The notes: generated from the letters alone by a model not told the origin. Shown: positions 1 through 13,085, counted from the stretch's first letter. The stretch is DNA of 64,000 bases from Solen grandis (GCA_021229015.1 CM037777.1:28581584-28645583); one strand, 5' to 3'. Translations and numbers: made by a program.

Positions 1-872
1 AGCCCATGAAAGTACTATATATAGATGTCTAATTTCTCCTGAACGACGCAGGTACCTTGTTTCTCCTATGTTTGCTTATTGTTGAATGTATCCCGTGCCG
101 ACTGTGGACTACATCCCTAGCGAGGGAAGGTCCCCAAATCTTTGTAAGCGGTCAGGGCGGTACGATTTTCCGGTCGTGGATGTTTGGCCATCAGGTCACG
201 TGGATGTAGGATGATACTGCAGAAAAGTTTTATCCATCCATCCGCCCATTCATCTATGAGTGAATATATAATCACAAACACACACACAACTTACAAAAAA
301 CAACACAATTTTAAGACACTCTAACATAAAAAATACTTTCTGTCAAAAAAAAAAGTGACATCGTCTGTAATGAAGTTGAGTTTGAAGATGTCTATCTTTA
401 CTCTTTTTCGTCTCTTTCTTATATTAACGTTCGTTACAGATAGAAAAATGAAACACAGTTTTCTTTTCTTTCAAAGAAACACTGAAACCAGTAATGGACT
501 TTATAACCTACCGTACTTTCAACTATCATGAGGATTTATATTTTATCACTAAGAGACCTTATTATCCAAAATTTAAAAATATTTTCAAAGATGTGGAAAA
601 TATAAAAATAAGTTAATTTCTTTTAAAATAACGGTTTATTTGCAATTATTCAGAAATACCTTGGAACTAGAAACAAATCCTCAAATTAGAAATAGGTGGA
701 AAGATACTGGCAAATAGTATATCTGACAAATAGATTAAACTTTCTTTATTAAAGAAATATTCGGTAATATATATTTGGTCAGTATTAAATAAAATATAGA
801 GGAAAAACGTGTAAGAAAAATGGTAAAATAGTAAGGGAAATAGGTAAAACGAAATAGATAGATATACTCGTT

Positions 873-909
<37 letters not shown>

Positions 910-1960
910 CACCACCTATCCATAATTGAAATATGCTTGTCGTTTATCCTTTAGTAAATAAAATCATTTCTATACGCCCGTCGAATGACCTGGTGCTCAG
1001 GTTGCCTGCTCTCTAACTAACATCACCTGATTTTTACCAATCTTTGGACACACTATCTCGGTCAAGTTCTATAACCACCCAGAATGTCCCAGGCACTCCA
1101 GAGTTTACGGCCTTTCATTGAAAAAATAACAATGTCGGCTCTTTAACACTAATAAACATTGACCGATCTCTACCAAATTTGGCCGCAAAGTGTATAGATT
1201 CACTATTTCGACCAAGTTAAATAACTTGTCAGAATGTATCAGATACTCCAGAGTTACGGTCCTTGAATTGGTGATTAACATAATCCACTCTCGAATACAA
1301 AACGTTGTCACAATGTGTATTAGCACAATATCTCGTTCAATTTGATAACCAGTCTGAATATCTCAGACACTCCAGAGTTACAGCCCTTGAACTGACGAAT
1401 AAATTGCAACAGTGTCTGCTCTCGAACACTAACAAACATGAACCAATCTTTATCAAACATTGTCACAAGAGCCTGGATTTCACAAACACTCCAGAGTTTT
1501 TACCCTTCAATTGATAAAATTGCAGTACGCGCGTATTTTGCGATATCCTTGTTTCAATTATAATCATGTATACTTGTATGTGTTAAATCAAAAGCAAAAG
1601 ACTGAAAGAAAAATAAATAACAAGCGGTAGATGTAAAGAAACGGACATGAATAAATTTGCGATGATAACATTTAAAAAAAAACTACATGTACTTTGAAAC
1701 ACATGTCCATCTTAAATTTGTCTTTAGTTTAAACATATTTTATTGATATATTTTACATATAAAATTCATTTAAACATAGTACAAAATAGGATGAAATCGA
1801 AAGCTAAAAGCTTATTGAGATTTTCTCCTTGATGATTAAATTGTGAATATATGGCGAATTCATTAAGAATTACAAATAATTTTTACATAAACATATAAAA
1901 ACAAAAGGAAATATGGGAAAAATAGAAAAAGAAAAAAGGAAAACATAAATAAGAACACTC
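1..1960. other. Intergenic, no gene recognised
   Basis: AT-rich sequence with no conserved reading frame on either strand. Between about 985 and 1515 there is a degenerate tandem array: phrases such as 'cactccagagtt', 'ctctcgaacac' and 'accaatcttt.tcaaa' recur about every 110-130 bases in at least four units. The short open frames here are a by-product of that array. A GA microsatellite lies at about 873-904. Confidence 0.6.
873..904. repeat. (GA)n microsatellite
   Basis: About 16 uninterrupted AG dinucleotides. Confidence 0.95.
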
Positions 1961-3320
1961 ATACTCATTTAGAGAGGGGTAGAGAGAGGGAGAGGGAGAG
2001 TGGGAGAGATGTTTTGTAGAACGGGGAAGTGAAGCCATATTCTTGAACATAGACATTTACTGATGACATACGAGTATGAAAACATGTCATATTTACTTAT
2101 TAGAAATACGTAAAGTAAGGACTGGAAAGGTTAATCAGGAGAAACGTTTAGATTTTTCAATATATAGATGCACTGCGGAAAAAAGTTTAATATTTTCATC
2201 GGTTGACAAGTTTCTGTTTCCAAAAAGAAGATTATTTAGGGTTATTTCACATAGTTTATTCACTTCGCTAAAAAGTTTAGGACGAATATGTTTATATTTC
2301 TGACAGTCGAAGAAGAAATGTTTGGATGTTTCAGGGACACCACAAGTACAATTCGGAGTATTCACAATGTTTTTGGAATATAGATCATTTGCTAGGCTGC
2401 TGCAATTGGTTCTTAGTCTTGAGTGATAAATTTGATTTGAGCGCTTGCCGTAGTAGTAATACTCAGGAACAGAAGGTGTATTTGGTTTAAGTTGACGTTT
2501 GAAAGATGATAAGGAAGTTGCATTTTTCACGGAGTCCGGAAGTTCATTGTACATTCTGGATGTAGAAGGAATAAAGGAATCATAATACAAGTTTGTTCTT
2601 GAACGGGGTATATTAAGGTTACCTGCTGTTCGAAAATTGTACCTACTTGAGTCAGTTTCAGGGGGACAAAGAGAGGACAAGTATTCAGGGGAGAGTCCAC
2701 TTTTCATTTTATATAATAATATGAGTTTGTGTCTTCTTCTTCTATCCGCCAGAGATTCCCAACCAATTTCAATCATAAGTTTGGAAATAGAAACAAGTTT
2801 GGTAGCACCAGTTGTAATTCTAGCGGCATCATACTGCATTTTTTCGATTTCCTGTTTGAGATTTTCAGTGCAGTTGTCAAATATTACGTCTCCATATTCA
2901 AGAATGGGGCGTATAAAGGAAAAGTATGCAATTTCTAAGGAACGACGGTCTAAAGTGAATTTCAGGGAACGAAGAACATTTAATCGACGGTAAGCTTTTG
3001 ATAGTACGTATTCTATATGACATTTCCAAGTAAGATCTTTAGAAAAGTAGAGACCAAGGTGTTTATGAGAAGATACCTCCTGAATAGGTTCGTTTTGCAT
3101 ATATATAGGAGAGTGATATACTGGGTTTAACTTTCGAGATATAAGAAGGGACTCAGTTTTTTTAGGATTAAATTTGACTAACCATTTGTTAGCCCAGTTA
3201 TTTATTTTGACTAAATCAGAGTTGAGTATGTTTGCCGTAACGGTTGGGTCATTTACTATGCAGAAGAGACTTGTATCGTCAGCAAATAATCGGACGTTAG
3301 AATCTATTTGTCTTTCGCAA
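1960..3320 (-). mobile_element. 5'-truncated non-LTR retrotransposon (LINE), 3' part of the RT gene
   Basis: Read on the minus strand, an open frame begins near 3320 with a reverse transcriptase catalytic block (VRLFADDTSLF, codons near 3300-3260; the FADD tetrad is motif C of the polymerase palm). It runs to a stop at 2135. Downstream are the thumb-like phrases HLGLYFSKDLTW and RPILEYGDVIFDN, and near the C-terminus a zinc-knuckle-like C-x-C...H...C (CTCG..ETSKHFFFDC). This order is that of Jockey/I/CR1-like LINE ORF2 C-termini. Endonuclease and RT motifs A/B are absent: upstream the frame runs into A-rich and TTTA-rich simple sequence, so the copy is 5' truncated, as is usual for LINEs. The 3' end is probably near the GA-rich stretch at about 1965-2010. 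The clade is not assigned. Confidence 0.85.
2135..3316 (-). pseudogene. Reverse transcriptase C-terminal fragment
   Basis: About 390 codons, open without interruption. The first in-frame Met is at 3100, but coding similarity clearly extends upstream to about 3316 and includes the FADD catalytic motif, so this is a truncated ORF2 rather than a gene starting at 3100. It lacks the fingers and endonuclease and is almost certainly non-functional. The long uninterrupted frame suggests a fairly recent insertion. Confidence 0.85.
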
Positions 3321-3369
3321 AAAAAAGAAAAAAAGAAAAAAGAAAATAAAGACTCACACAGGCTTATGA

Positions 3370-3383
3370 ATTTTATTTATTCA

Positions 3384-3415
<32 letters not shown>

Positions 3416-3481
3416 ATTTTATTTTATTTTATCTTATTTGATTTTTTTGTCTAAGTTTTGGGATAATGTGCGATTTATCCT

Positions 3482-3514
<33 letters not shown>
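3370..3514. repeat. TTTA/TTTTA-rich simple repeat and (CT)n microsatellite
   Basis: 3370-3440 is tandem TTTAT/TTTTA. 3485-3514 is a run of about 15 CT units. They adjoin the truncated end of the LINE fragment. Confidence 0.9.
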
Positions 3515-3519
<5 letters not shown>

Positions 3520-3522
<3 letters not shown>

Positions 3523-5220
3523 GTAATTTTTTTCATTTACTGGGTTGGGTATAGTGTATTATACGGTCTAAACTGTCTGTTGACGTAAAAATATTTATCA
3601 CAGTTCTAATTACAATATTTTAATACATTAGCACATGTAAATAATATCCCACAGTTTCAAACTAAACAAATATGACTAATTGTTTAATGCGTGGGCTTTT
3701 TCTTTAGGTAGTACATATGTACTCGTTATTGCATATCCGACATGGCCGCGATCTGTACTTATGTTTTTGTACAATATTTGAGTTGTCTTTATATACAAAA
3801 TTTTCTGAACCATAATAAAACAATTTAAAAACAATCTTTAAGAACCAAATAGAAATGTCATAGTTACATCTTAAACTTACAGTATTTATAAAATTACTTA
3901 AAAATCTACTTATATAGCTTTCATAACTTTAGTGTCTACTTTCTTTCAACATGATTATTATACGAGTTGTAAAATCTTAATTATTCTTGTATTTATTTGC
4001 AGATGAAGCTTTGAGCTTTCAAGTTAGTTCTCATCCATTTTGTATACATTTGTAATTTGTGTTAAATATCTGTCACATTTTACAAATAAGAATATGAATT
4101 TAATGTGACAGAAATCCTCTCCATAAACTGTAAACAGATGAAGATGAGGAATGCTCACAATTAAACAAAATGTTGCACTGGCAACATGTAAATGTAAATA
4201 AAAACTATCAAATGATTGATACAGAACAAAATTATTATCAAGACTACGTATTAATTACTCATACAAACATAGATTGTTCCCTGTCCCTGTGGTCTACATG
4301 TTGTTTATTTAAAAAAGAAGTGGAGAAGTGTACTACAACCATATATGTCCAAAATATTAAACTCAGGTATGACTAACACATTAAAAATAAACAGTCAGAT
4401 TTCAAAGTGTCATATCTGACAAGATGTGTGGCGAATCGGTAATAAAAAAGGGCCACCGCAGAAGCCGTGATCTACATGATTTGTGTCTTGTGTGAATGAG
4501 ACATCATGCACTTCTTACTTGTATTTTAAGTTTAAATCTACTTATTTTGCGTCGATTGGGAAACAAGTTCCGAAAAAAAAGTTACAACTTAATAAATTGC
4601 TCTAGACGGTTCCTGGATTGGACCAGTACTTGGCGTTTGTTGTATTAGCTGTTTGTTGTTATAGGCATCTATCGATCCATTTATAACTTTAAAAGAGAAA
4701 CTGGAAATTTGCAGCTTTTGAAGCATGTTTGGTTAACGTGACATATACGGGAAAGTGGTGAAGGTCAGAAGGAAATAAAACTGGTGAAAGCGCTTTTAAT
4801 CAAAGCGTTGTTCCTCTATGACCGGACATGCGCATTTGAATTAGACAGGAGTGATCATGCACGTGGCGTTTGTGCAGATGTGGTTGCTGTGGTAACTCAG
4901 TGGGTGGGGTGAGACTTGTCAACAGACAAACTGCCATCTCCTGTCTGTCCGGTGAACATTTCTTTTTCATTTCTTTTAAATGCAGAACATTCGGAAATAA
5001 ACAAATTAACTCAAAAAGAAGAAATACACCTAGAAAACTGTTGCATAGCCTTATGGCTACACCCAAATGTAGAACCTATCTGGCCATTAAACATACAGTC
5101 TCTATCAAAATCAAATTATTTTTCCTAGTTTCTCTTCATTTACTTGTTTCATAGATAAACAGTGAGACAAAAAAAAAATCAAACATTTCTTTTATGTCGA
5201 TTGAAAAACAGAAAGTTAGA
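3520..5220. other. Intergenic, mostly unique AT-rich sequence
   Basis: No conserved reading frame. About 4440-4680 resembles the tail of the third SINE type seen elsewhere in the window (phrases 'ggttcctggattggaccagtac' and 'cgattgggaaacaagttc') and is probably a degenerate minus-strand copy. Confidence 0.5.
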
Positions 5221-5228
5221 GAGAGAGT

Positions 5229-5520
5229 GTTTGTTTGTTTGTTTGTTTATTGGGTTAAACGTCCCGTCGATAGTATTCAGCCATTTTGAGACTTAAAGAG
5301 AGAGGGAGGACTGTATGTTATATGACAAAAATGAACATCACGTTCAAGGTGACCGTTCCCAGCGTGTGACCCCTTAATGATAAAATGTGGGGGTTGGTAT
5401 CAAGGGGGCGAGAGATAAGGGACGGAAAGGGCCACAACCAACTGTCGTTTATAGGGGCAATCCTTGTTCGACATGATTCACCTATAGACTAGTTATCATC
5501 ATCATCATGGTGTGGGGGCA
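5229..5520 (-). repeat. SINE-related fragment
   Basis: A TTTG run followed by GGGTTAAACGTCCCGTCGA and 'ttcagccattttgagac' matches the tail of the 'GGGACGTTAAACCC' SINE type also found at 9662, 12058, 19419 and 49522. Similarity is lost after about 5295. The rest, to about 5520, is G-rich and unassigned. Confidence 0.55.
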
Positions 5521-5807
5521 TAAAAAACATTATTAATTACAATTAAATCATTGCGCATTGCGATAATCATTACTTAATGATTACGGAAATGTTGGGTAAG
5601 CAAATATGAACATCCCCTTCAAAATATAAGAAATAATATTAGATATAAAACGTATATCCGCATTTAATATACAATATAAGCTGTCATTTTATTAATCTTA
5701 GTACGCATTTCATTCGGTCGCCATTTTTATTCCCTAACATACAATATATGTTGGATTTTGACTTTTGCTTTATTTCCAAAATTCTCGTCTAAACCATTTT
5801 AACACAA

Positions 5808-5930
5808 GAGGTGCCGTGGTCCACTGGTAGTAGACAAAACTGGGGATCCTATGGTTGTGCGACCGAATCCCAAGAAGGAAAGACTCTTTCATGTCCATCC
5901 CAGGCGCAAAGTACTGGTCCAGCCAAGGAC
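5808..5930 (+). repeat. tRNA-headed SINE, third type (partial)
   Basis: The head resembles a tRNA with an A-box-like segment (GTGGTCCACTGGTAG) and a degenerate B box (GTGCGACCGAATCCC) at tRNA-like spacing, followed by 'ggcgcaaagtactggtcc'. The same body phrase recurs at 60711-60890 (+), 8396-8560 (-) and 28040-28255 (-). Confidence 0.65.
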
Positions 5931-5949
5931 ATACATGCAACTATGCACT

Positions 5950-8390
5950 CCAGAGAGGGCCTGCACACCAATAAGATGAAACCGCATGTTCATCCTCGAA
6001 TATGTCATCTGTCTTTCTTTTACCGATAGTTCACAACGGCCTGGCCAGTTTGGGAATATTCTTAAGATATTTGCCACCATCGGTTTGAACCCAAAACTTT
6101 CGGAAGTTCGTAATATGATAGAATATGATGATAATTATGCGGCAAATATTGCCAAAGTGAAATGTTTAAACCTTAATTAGCGTTCTTGTTTCTTAATAGC
6201 TAGAATAATTAATTGGGACATAAATCAATTAAATTGCATTTTTGCTGAACTGACGCAAATATGATGCATCATTCATTCATTCATAAAGATCTTTTACGTG
6301 AGTAAACACATTTGTGATGCAGACGACAATTTGCAGTAAGTGTTTATAATAATGTATGTGGGCGTTACTTTTTAAAGCAATTATAATGTTACTTACCAAA
6401 TTTATTGTGAATATAGTGTTTACAAAAGATAAATTGTGGTAAGAACAGCCATATTGTTTATGTTTCAATACATTCATACAATGACGTAAGCTTGAAAAGA
6501 AATGCATGTGAAAGTCATTATGTTTATTTCATCCAATAATTAAACATTAAAGATACTTTTGCTTACATTATAGACTCACTTAATATAAGTCGACCTGAAT
6601 TTGAGACATCCGACTGAAAATACTAAGTCGTTTCATTATTATAATATTTATGTTTTTTTTTTGTTGTTGTTTTTTTTTGTTGTTGTTTTTTTTGTGTGTG
6701 TTGGGGGGGGGGGGGGGGGTTATACTTGCTTTGTTTTATTTTTTTAAGACAAATAGTTTTGGCATGGACAGAGCTGGTTAACTATTAGCATTGGTTAACG
6801 TTCAAGAACACCATAAACAGACATTAAACTGGATTTGATGACATTACAGTTTTCATTGGTATAGCATATTCATCAAATGGCCTTAATGACTTATTCAAAA
6901 TGTAGTTATAGCGAGATTATATCAGTTTGAATATGTCTGGCGCAAGTGAGTTGTGTTTATCAAGTGTTTGGTATTGTATTTTCTCAATATATCAAATTAA
7001 TTTTATATTTTAATGAGCTGTCAAATTTGAACCAATGCGAAATGCTCCCTGCGTACTTTGAAAGGTTAACAAAAGTGGATACGCGAATTCACTGCGTGGA
7101 TATTCGTTTCCTTGAATTTCTGAATATATATCAAAAGAGCATTGTTCGTACATTTTAGCAAGCCCACCTTAAATTGACGTAACTTCACAGCAGGGTTCAA
7201 TAATTGGTAAAGGTCAATAATAAATGACATGCTGTCATCCAGAATGGCTGCTCCGATCTTTGACGGTAAAGGTTTAGTCATAATGTTGGTGTTTTTAGAA
7301 TGGTGGTAGCCGCCAGTCTTACGTAGCGGTAAAACCAACTGCAGGCATTGTTGATTTGCATAATATCACAGTCGTTTTCGCCGCGCTGTATCACTCCGCG
7401 TTCAGAAGCGTATTAATGCAATGCGATTGTGTACATTGATCAGCCTGTTGATTCATTAATACTGAAGAAAAGTCATGACCTACTTAGGTATTCAATTCAT
7501 GAATGGAACCTCACGCTGGATCATTATGAAACATATCAAAGCACTAACGGCAGTGAGGGACTGTCAGCGAGGTTATCATGAAATACAGAGTGAGTTCAGC
7601 TGGCTACTACAAGTAACTAGAGTTGCAGGAAAACGTTTGAAGTTTTTGGTGTCATATGACAATTGCCTCTATCGAGTTCAACCCTGCTTTAACACTGGGT
7701 TGGAATTATATATATATAGCTATTTCATCATGTAAATCCTGCCGACAGTCTTAATTTCAGCGCATTGTGCGCTTTGATTGTTATCGTCGCTTTAACAGTA
7801 TCATGTACGCGACGTTAAGAATATTACAGATTGAGGGAGATCCCAATAATTGACCGGACCGACACTCGAAACAACAGTTATAAAGTTAGTACATGAATAT
7901 TCATGCGATGGAGGGTGAATCACGGAGACTCCTGTCCTGACGAAGTTTACAAAGGTTGGGCACTTCAGAAATGTTTTGTCACGGTTCATGATATTGATAT
8001 TTCACATTTTAAAAGGAATGATCGAAAACACGACGTTGTAGGGCATACCCGTACACCTCCGGGTGTATTTAACTTAAAACGGATGTTACGCGGTATAGAG
8101 TTAAATCTATGTATAATTATGAATAAGTGAAATATGCACATATTTTGTATATTTAGGAAAAGGATGGGAAGTTTTCACAGTAGCCGCATTATTAATGTAT
8201 TCAACTATCTTTATGAATCTTTATTTTAAATCTGAAGGACTGAAGATCGATTCCACGCAAACAGATTATTCCGTACGAGTTTTACCAAGAAAGCCCGCGC
8301 CTTTATTGAATTAATATACGTAGGTCTAGATATTTTAATTAAAACTTACAAAGTATTATAAGATCTATTCTTGAAACAGTTTTTTTTATC
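5950..8390. other. Intergenic
   Basis: No convincing gene. There is a T/G-rich low-complexity block at about 6650-6720 ending in a run of about 17 G. The short open frames do not resemble known proteins and lack splice context. Confidence 0.5.
6650..6720. repeat. T/TTG-rich tract ending in poly-G
   Basis: TTG and poly-T interspersed, then 'gtgtgtgttg' and a homopolymer of about 17 G. A similar T, TTG then G-run composition occurs at 16433-16517. Confidence 0.9.
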
Positions 8391-8395
8391 TTTAT

Positions 8396-8560
8396 TTCAC
8401 GTCATTCTTACAAAATATTTTAATCTCACTCGGCGGTTCCAGGGTAGAACCAGTACTTTGTGTCTGGTGTGGCCATGAACAATCACCTCGAACGGTGTTC
8501 GAACCTTCGGACCAGAAGCCGTATACGTTACCTCTGAACCACGGTGCACTTCGATTGAGT
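8396..8560 (-). repeat. tRNA-headed SINE, third type
   Basis: On the minus strand a tRNA-like head (CCGTGGTTCAGAGGTAACG, then GGTTCGAACACCG) is followed by 'caaagtactggttctaccctgg'. This is the same type as the copy at 60711. Confidence 0.7.
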
Positions 8561-9419
8561 TAATTCGTATAAGGAGAAGAAATACAATGCATTCCAAACT
8601 TAATTTTTAACATTTGCAGGGAATTTTGGTCTGTGGCTGAAAAGGTTTCTTTTGAAATTAACATATGCTAATATAATATATGAATGGTAAATTGCACAAA
8701 AAATGTTTTCCGTATGGAAATAAAATACCCATTTTTTTTACCTCCAATCTCTTAATTTGTCCTTTACCTTTGTGATGCAAACTTGGGTCAAGTGTCTCTT
8801 GATATGGTCCCGACAAAGAAAGTTGACGGCCATTCACTGACCTTCAAATAAATAGTAAGTATACATTTGTTATAAAAAGAAAAAAATCCTGGTAAGCTTC
8901 TTTATTAAGTTATAGTGGGTTGTTACCTTGACCTTATAAGACGAGACTTTCATGTTTTAAATCAATGGCCAAATATTCTAACAACTCTCCTTTTAAGAAA
9001 ATAAGGAACTATACACTGGATACTCTGGTGCATTAAGGAAGTGCTGAAAATAGATGTCCACATCCTAGTAGTGTGTGGATTTGTTGAATGCATGACTGTT
9101 TCATTATATTCCGGAAATATGTTTAACTTTTTCAGTTTTTTCCCTCCCGAAATATATATAGGATGGTTATTCTGGGAAAGAAATATTGTACGTGCATGCA
9201 ATAACGGGTTGGGGCTCAAAGAGTGTAAATTGGTGTTAAGCGTATTCGGTATAAAAGCTTTAGAGTATCTTATTGTTACAAGAAATGTTTGTAAAATATA
9301 TACGCCCCCTCGTGTGCCATAATATAATGTATTTATATAGCTATATTATATGTATGACTTCATAACGTGGGTACGTCACAAATTTGTCAAGAACTTATCT
9401 TTTCCGGCTACCTGATGTG

Positions 9420-10260
9420 TAATATGCACAATACCTGAAACATTCACATAAGAAAATGCATACATCATCACTTAACACAGTGTTTATGAGAATTCAGTTT
9501 AATACCTTGTGACCTTGATCATTGAGGTATAAACCCCAAAAATCAAAAGGGGTTTCCCATTATTTACAAGCAACAATTGTGCAATATTTGATACGAAAGA
9601 GATAATTAGTGTTATCATTTGGACAATGCTTCCTTTAACACAATGTTAAAAGAGAATTTAATTTATGACCTTGTGTTTGTTTGTTGATTTGGGTTTAACG
9701 TCCCACCGACAGTATTTCAGTCATTTCGAGACGATGTCTACTTGAGACATAGTGCTGCCACACTGTAGTATCACGCTGAAGACATGTGGCATGATACCAA
9801 ACCCAGTCACATTATCCTGACACCGGGCCAACCAGTCCTGGAACTACTCTTAAATGCTGAGCGCCAAGCAAGAAAGATATACCAGTACCATTTTTTACGA
9901 CTTAACGACGGGAATCGAACCCACGACCTCCTGAGTCCGTATGACCTTGTGACCTTGGCCGTTTAAGGTACATACCCCAAAAGCAATAGGGTTCTTCTAC
10001 TATTGTACAAGTTAAAACTAAATAAATTAAATTACTTCCTTCCTTTAAACAAGACTAAAAATATGTTAACATGTGACCTTTGAGGTATTGACACCAAAAT
10101 CAATAGGGGTCTTCTACTAGTCAAAACCATATCAAGTTTGAGAATTAATGGCCAAATAGAATTTAAATTATCACTCAGACAAGGTTTGTTCTACCGACCA
10201 ACCAACCGACCGACCAACATGTGCAAAGCAATATATTCCCTCTTCTTCGAAGAGTATTTA
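9420..10260 (+). mobile_element. Core-tandem element interrupted by a SINE
   Basis: Degenerate tandem units around 'gtgaccttg..ctttgaggta.a.acccc.aaaatcaa.aggggt.ttctactatt' occur at about 9500-9590, 9945-10030 and 10070-10135. A distal tail at about 10185-10255 holds CCGACCGACCAACATGTGCA and 'tattccctcttcttcgaag'. A minus-strand SINE (9662-9945) has inserted into the array. This is one of at least six elements in the window built as tandem core plus tail. Confidence 0.55.
9662..9945 (-). repeat. tRNA-headed SINE, 'GGGACGTTAAACCC' type
   Basis: Minus strand. The tail begins with 'gggtttaacgtcccaccgac' on the plus strand. The body holds 'gtgctgccacactg' and 'cattatcctgacaccgggcc'. The head end contains the B-box complement GGGAATCGAACCCACG next to 'acctcctgag', i.e. 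GTGGGTTCGATTCCC when read on the minus strand. Almost full length; the A-box end is truncated. Closely matches the copies at 19419 and 49522. Confidence 0.85.
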
Positions 10261-10449
10261 AAATAAATAAAACCGCACAGTTTGCGAGAATTTATGGTGA
10301 ATCCATCGAAATTGAATAAATCAAAAAATAATCGCAGTAACATTTCTGAGATAGTTCTTCGTGTTGTTCGGAAATACGTCAACTCTTCTGATAGAAACCT
10401 TGACAAGCATCGCGGCCACGTTTAAAGAGTATTATAGTATAAAAAGCAA

Positions 10450-10705
10450 CTAGGGGCCTCCATGGCCGTGAGGCTAAATTTAACACTCACTCAGCCCCTC
10501 ACCGCGTGAATTCGAATCCCGGTAGGGACATTCGGATTTTCATGTTAGGAAGCCCTCCAGCTGGCTTGCGGTAGGTCGGTGGTTTTACCCGGATGCCTTC
10601 GTGTATTCTGGGTCTTCCTCCACCTGTAATTAGCTGGACGTCGCTATATGACTGAAATACTGTCGAAGCGACGGTAAACTCAAATAGTAAAGACAAAGCA
10701 ACTAA
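10450..10705 (+). repeat. tRNA-headed SINE, 'GACGGTAAACTC' type, near full length
   Basis: Head: GGGCCTCCATGGCCGTGAGG (A-box region), then GAATTCGAATCCCGG (B box) about 50 bases on, resembling a Ser/Leu-class tRNA. Body: 'agctggcttgcggtaggtcg', 'ggtcttcctccacctgtaat', 'ctggacgtcgctatatgact'. Tail: 'gcgacggtaaactcaaatag'. A second near-complete copy lies at 63063-63328 and tail-only copies at 20055-20195 and 61418-61566. Confidence 0.9.
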
Positions 10706-12057
10706 ATCGGTTTTGTGTCCCCATTTAAACTTCATGGGGCCTTTTATTTATATTTGAGACTTATCCATTTTTTTCTGTGCGTATATAGGAACGATGGGAA
10801 GGAAGACGCTGTTGTCTGGCGTACGTATAAACCATGGTGTTCACGTATTCACCGTTGAAAAGCAGGTATATGGTCCTAGGCTAAGACAACTTCAAAGCTG
10901 TGTGCAGTATTAAGTAGGGCTCATAGCGTCATTCGTACCCGATTCAAAGTTAATTATACAACCCAAGTTTAACCTGTGCCTTTCGTTAGCACCATATCAT
11001 AAGTCTTAGATTTTCGATTTTTTTCCTTTTATTTTTAATTCGTTTGTCATTCCTGTATAATTCGTTTGTCATTCCTGTTTAATTCGTTTAATTCTCTATG
11101 CAGGTCGCACTAAAACAATTCACAGCAAATGAAAGTTTTCATTAATTAGTCCATTATTCTGCACTCTATTCGAATGCCGCTAATACTATCCTTCACCTTA
11201 AACATGTGACAGCAATGAGTCCTTTTTAATTCTATGTTCTTCATTTTGTGAGTTAAATTTGATTTAATAGATTGTATTTAATTTTTTAACGCCATTTTAT
11301 GCCATCAAAGGCTAACAGATGGCCAATTCACCATTTCCCTTGATTCTGACAGTACTGAAACTTTAGCACGCATCTCTGTAGTTAACTAAGTACAGCGGTG
11401 GAATACAAATTACCATTAGAAAGAAATTGTAAGTCATTCATCATGGAGACCGTGCCCGACCCCAGTGCATGGGGATCAAACCAACAACCCTGGGCTTCAC
11501 AGCCAAGTGCCACCAAATCGGGTTTACCTATGTGAAACCCATGATCCCTATCCTATGTTTGGACACTTGGACATAATATAACCCATATCTATTCAGACGA
11601 ATCCCAACAGTAAAAAACATTCACACGATTTCGCGGGACTTCTACTATACATATAAGCAAAGGTGGGCTTCTCCCTCTGGCGGCAATGTTTTTCAACGGG
11701 TGCAATCAATCTTGAACAATCTTGGTTGAAAGTAAGCCAATGAACATCTGTGCATGTATACTTAAAAATGGCCAGTACTTTTGGGAAAAAAAAATCTCCC
11801 AAATTTGTACTACATATGATAACCAGCAGTACTTTTGGACTAGAAAAGTTTTGAAGTTTTACATTTTTACCTTTTGATTACCATGGCAACCAGATTTCTT
11901 CATGGAATGTAACTCTTTGGACAACTTTGAAAGGGGACCCCCTAGGAACATTCCTGTAACGTTTTATGAAAATTGCCCTAATAATTTAGATGTCTTTTAT
12001 TTCAAATGATGACGACGGACGCTGGACATTCATTGGTCAAAATAACTCACCTTTATG
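10706..12057. other. Intergenic
   Basis: No gene recognised. About 11880-12050 carries a fragment related to the core-tandem elements: 'ccatggcaaccaga', 'gacgacggacgctggacatt' and 'caaaataactcacctt' match phrases at 17021-17045 and the tail at 59220-59260. Confidence 0.5.
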
Positions 12058-12250
12058 TACTGGGTTTAACGTTCCGCTGTCGTTAAACGTATTTCATTTA
12101 TTTGGAGGATATGTCTACTTGAGACAGATATAGTGCTGCACACTGCAATATCACGCCGTAGACATGTGGCATGATACCACACCCAGTCACATTATCCTTG
12201 CACCGGGCCAACCAGTCCTGTCCTAAAACTACCATTATAATCTGAGCGCA
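12058..12250 (-). repeat. SINE tail, 'GGGACGTTAAACCC' type
   Basis: Minus-strand tail and body ('gggtttaacgttccgctgtc', 'atcacgccgtagacatgtgg', 'ccgggccaaccagtcctg'). The tRNA-like head is missing. Confidence 0.8.
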
Positions 12251-12922
12251 AAACCTCACCTTTCAGCACATTGTGCTCAGGTGCGCTAAATAGTTGAACA
12301 TCAACAAAAACAACCACGAAACTCTTCACACATACTAGCATTAATGAAAGAAATGCTTTATTTATAGATATTATTATTCTCATTATATTATTGTTACAAG
12401 TTTAGCGCAAAAGAGAAGTATCTTCAACAGGGACGATATCGAGTACACGAGTATGTTTTATTTCATCCTCACAGTTGAGGGTAATATAGCAGATTTAGAG
12501 ACACTATATATACTAGACGAAATATATAAGTACTCCGACTAAAGTTTTGTCTATAGCATTTGTTATATTCAAAATAACAGATTTTTTGTTTTCTATAACT
12601 TTCCACGAAAATTGGTTTCACAGAGTTGATTATGCGTCAAAATTATTCAAGCAGACAACAGATTGAGCAAATGCACATTTTAATATTTACTGGGCATATG
12701 TTTTGGAAAATATATCTTCTCTACAAGTTTGAAATCGGAGTACTTACAAGTTTCGTTAAGTATACATATTTTGCAAATTAAAAAACAACACAAAGTTACA
12801 GTATAATTCTCAGATTCACGAAATAAATAACTTCTTAACTGCATTAATGTACCTCATCCTACCAAACAAGTATTTGTTTCAGCCAAACCACGTTTAAATG
12901 ACATTGTCAGTTTATTTCAGCA

Positions 12923-13053
12923 AGATTCAAGATTCAAGATTCAAATATTTTATTTAGTAACGTAAACATATACATGTTTTTTGTTACATGATCAATGATT
13001 TTAATAACAAAACAACAAAAGTCACATGCCATGGTCTACGATGGCAACTATAA

Positions 13054-13085
<32 letters not shown>
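12923..13085 (-). mobile_element. LINE 3' terminus with heptamer tail and adjoining (GA)n
   Basis: Three tandem copies of GATTCAA on the plus strand (12923-12945) precede AATATTTTATTTAG. On the minus strand this reads as an AATAAA-containing 3' UTR followed by (TTGAATC)n, the kind of short tandem 3' tail that ends many CR1/L2-like LINEs (inference). No reverse transcriptase remains next to it. A 30-base GA microsatellite sits at about 13052-13081. Confidence 0.5.

Noticed and set aside
667..923. Two overlapping minus-strand frames rich in Ser-Leu repeats
   Set aside because: Direct translations of the GA microsatellite at 873-904; no conserved sequence outside it.
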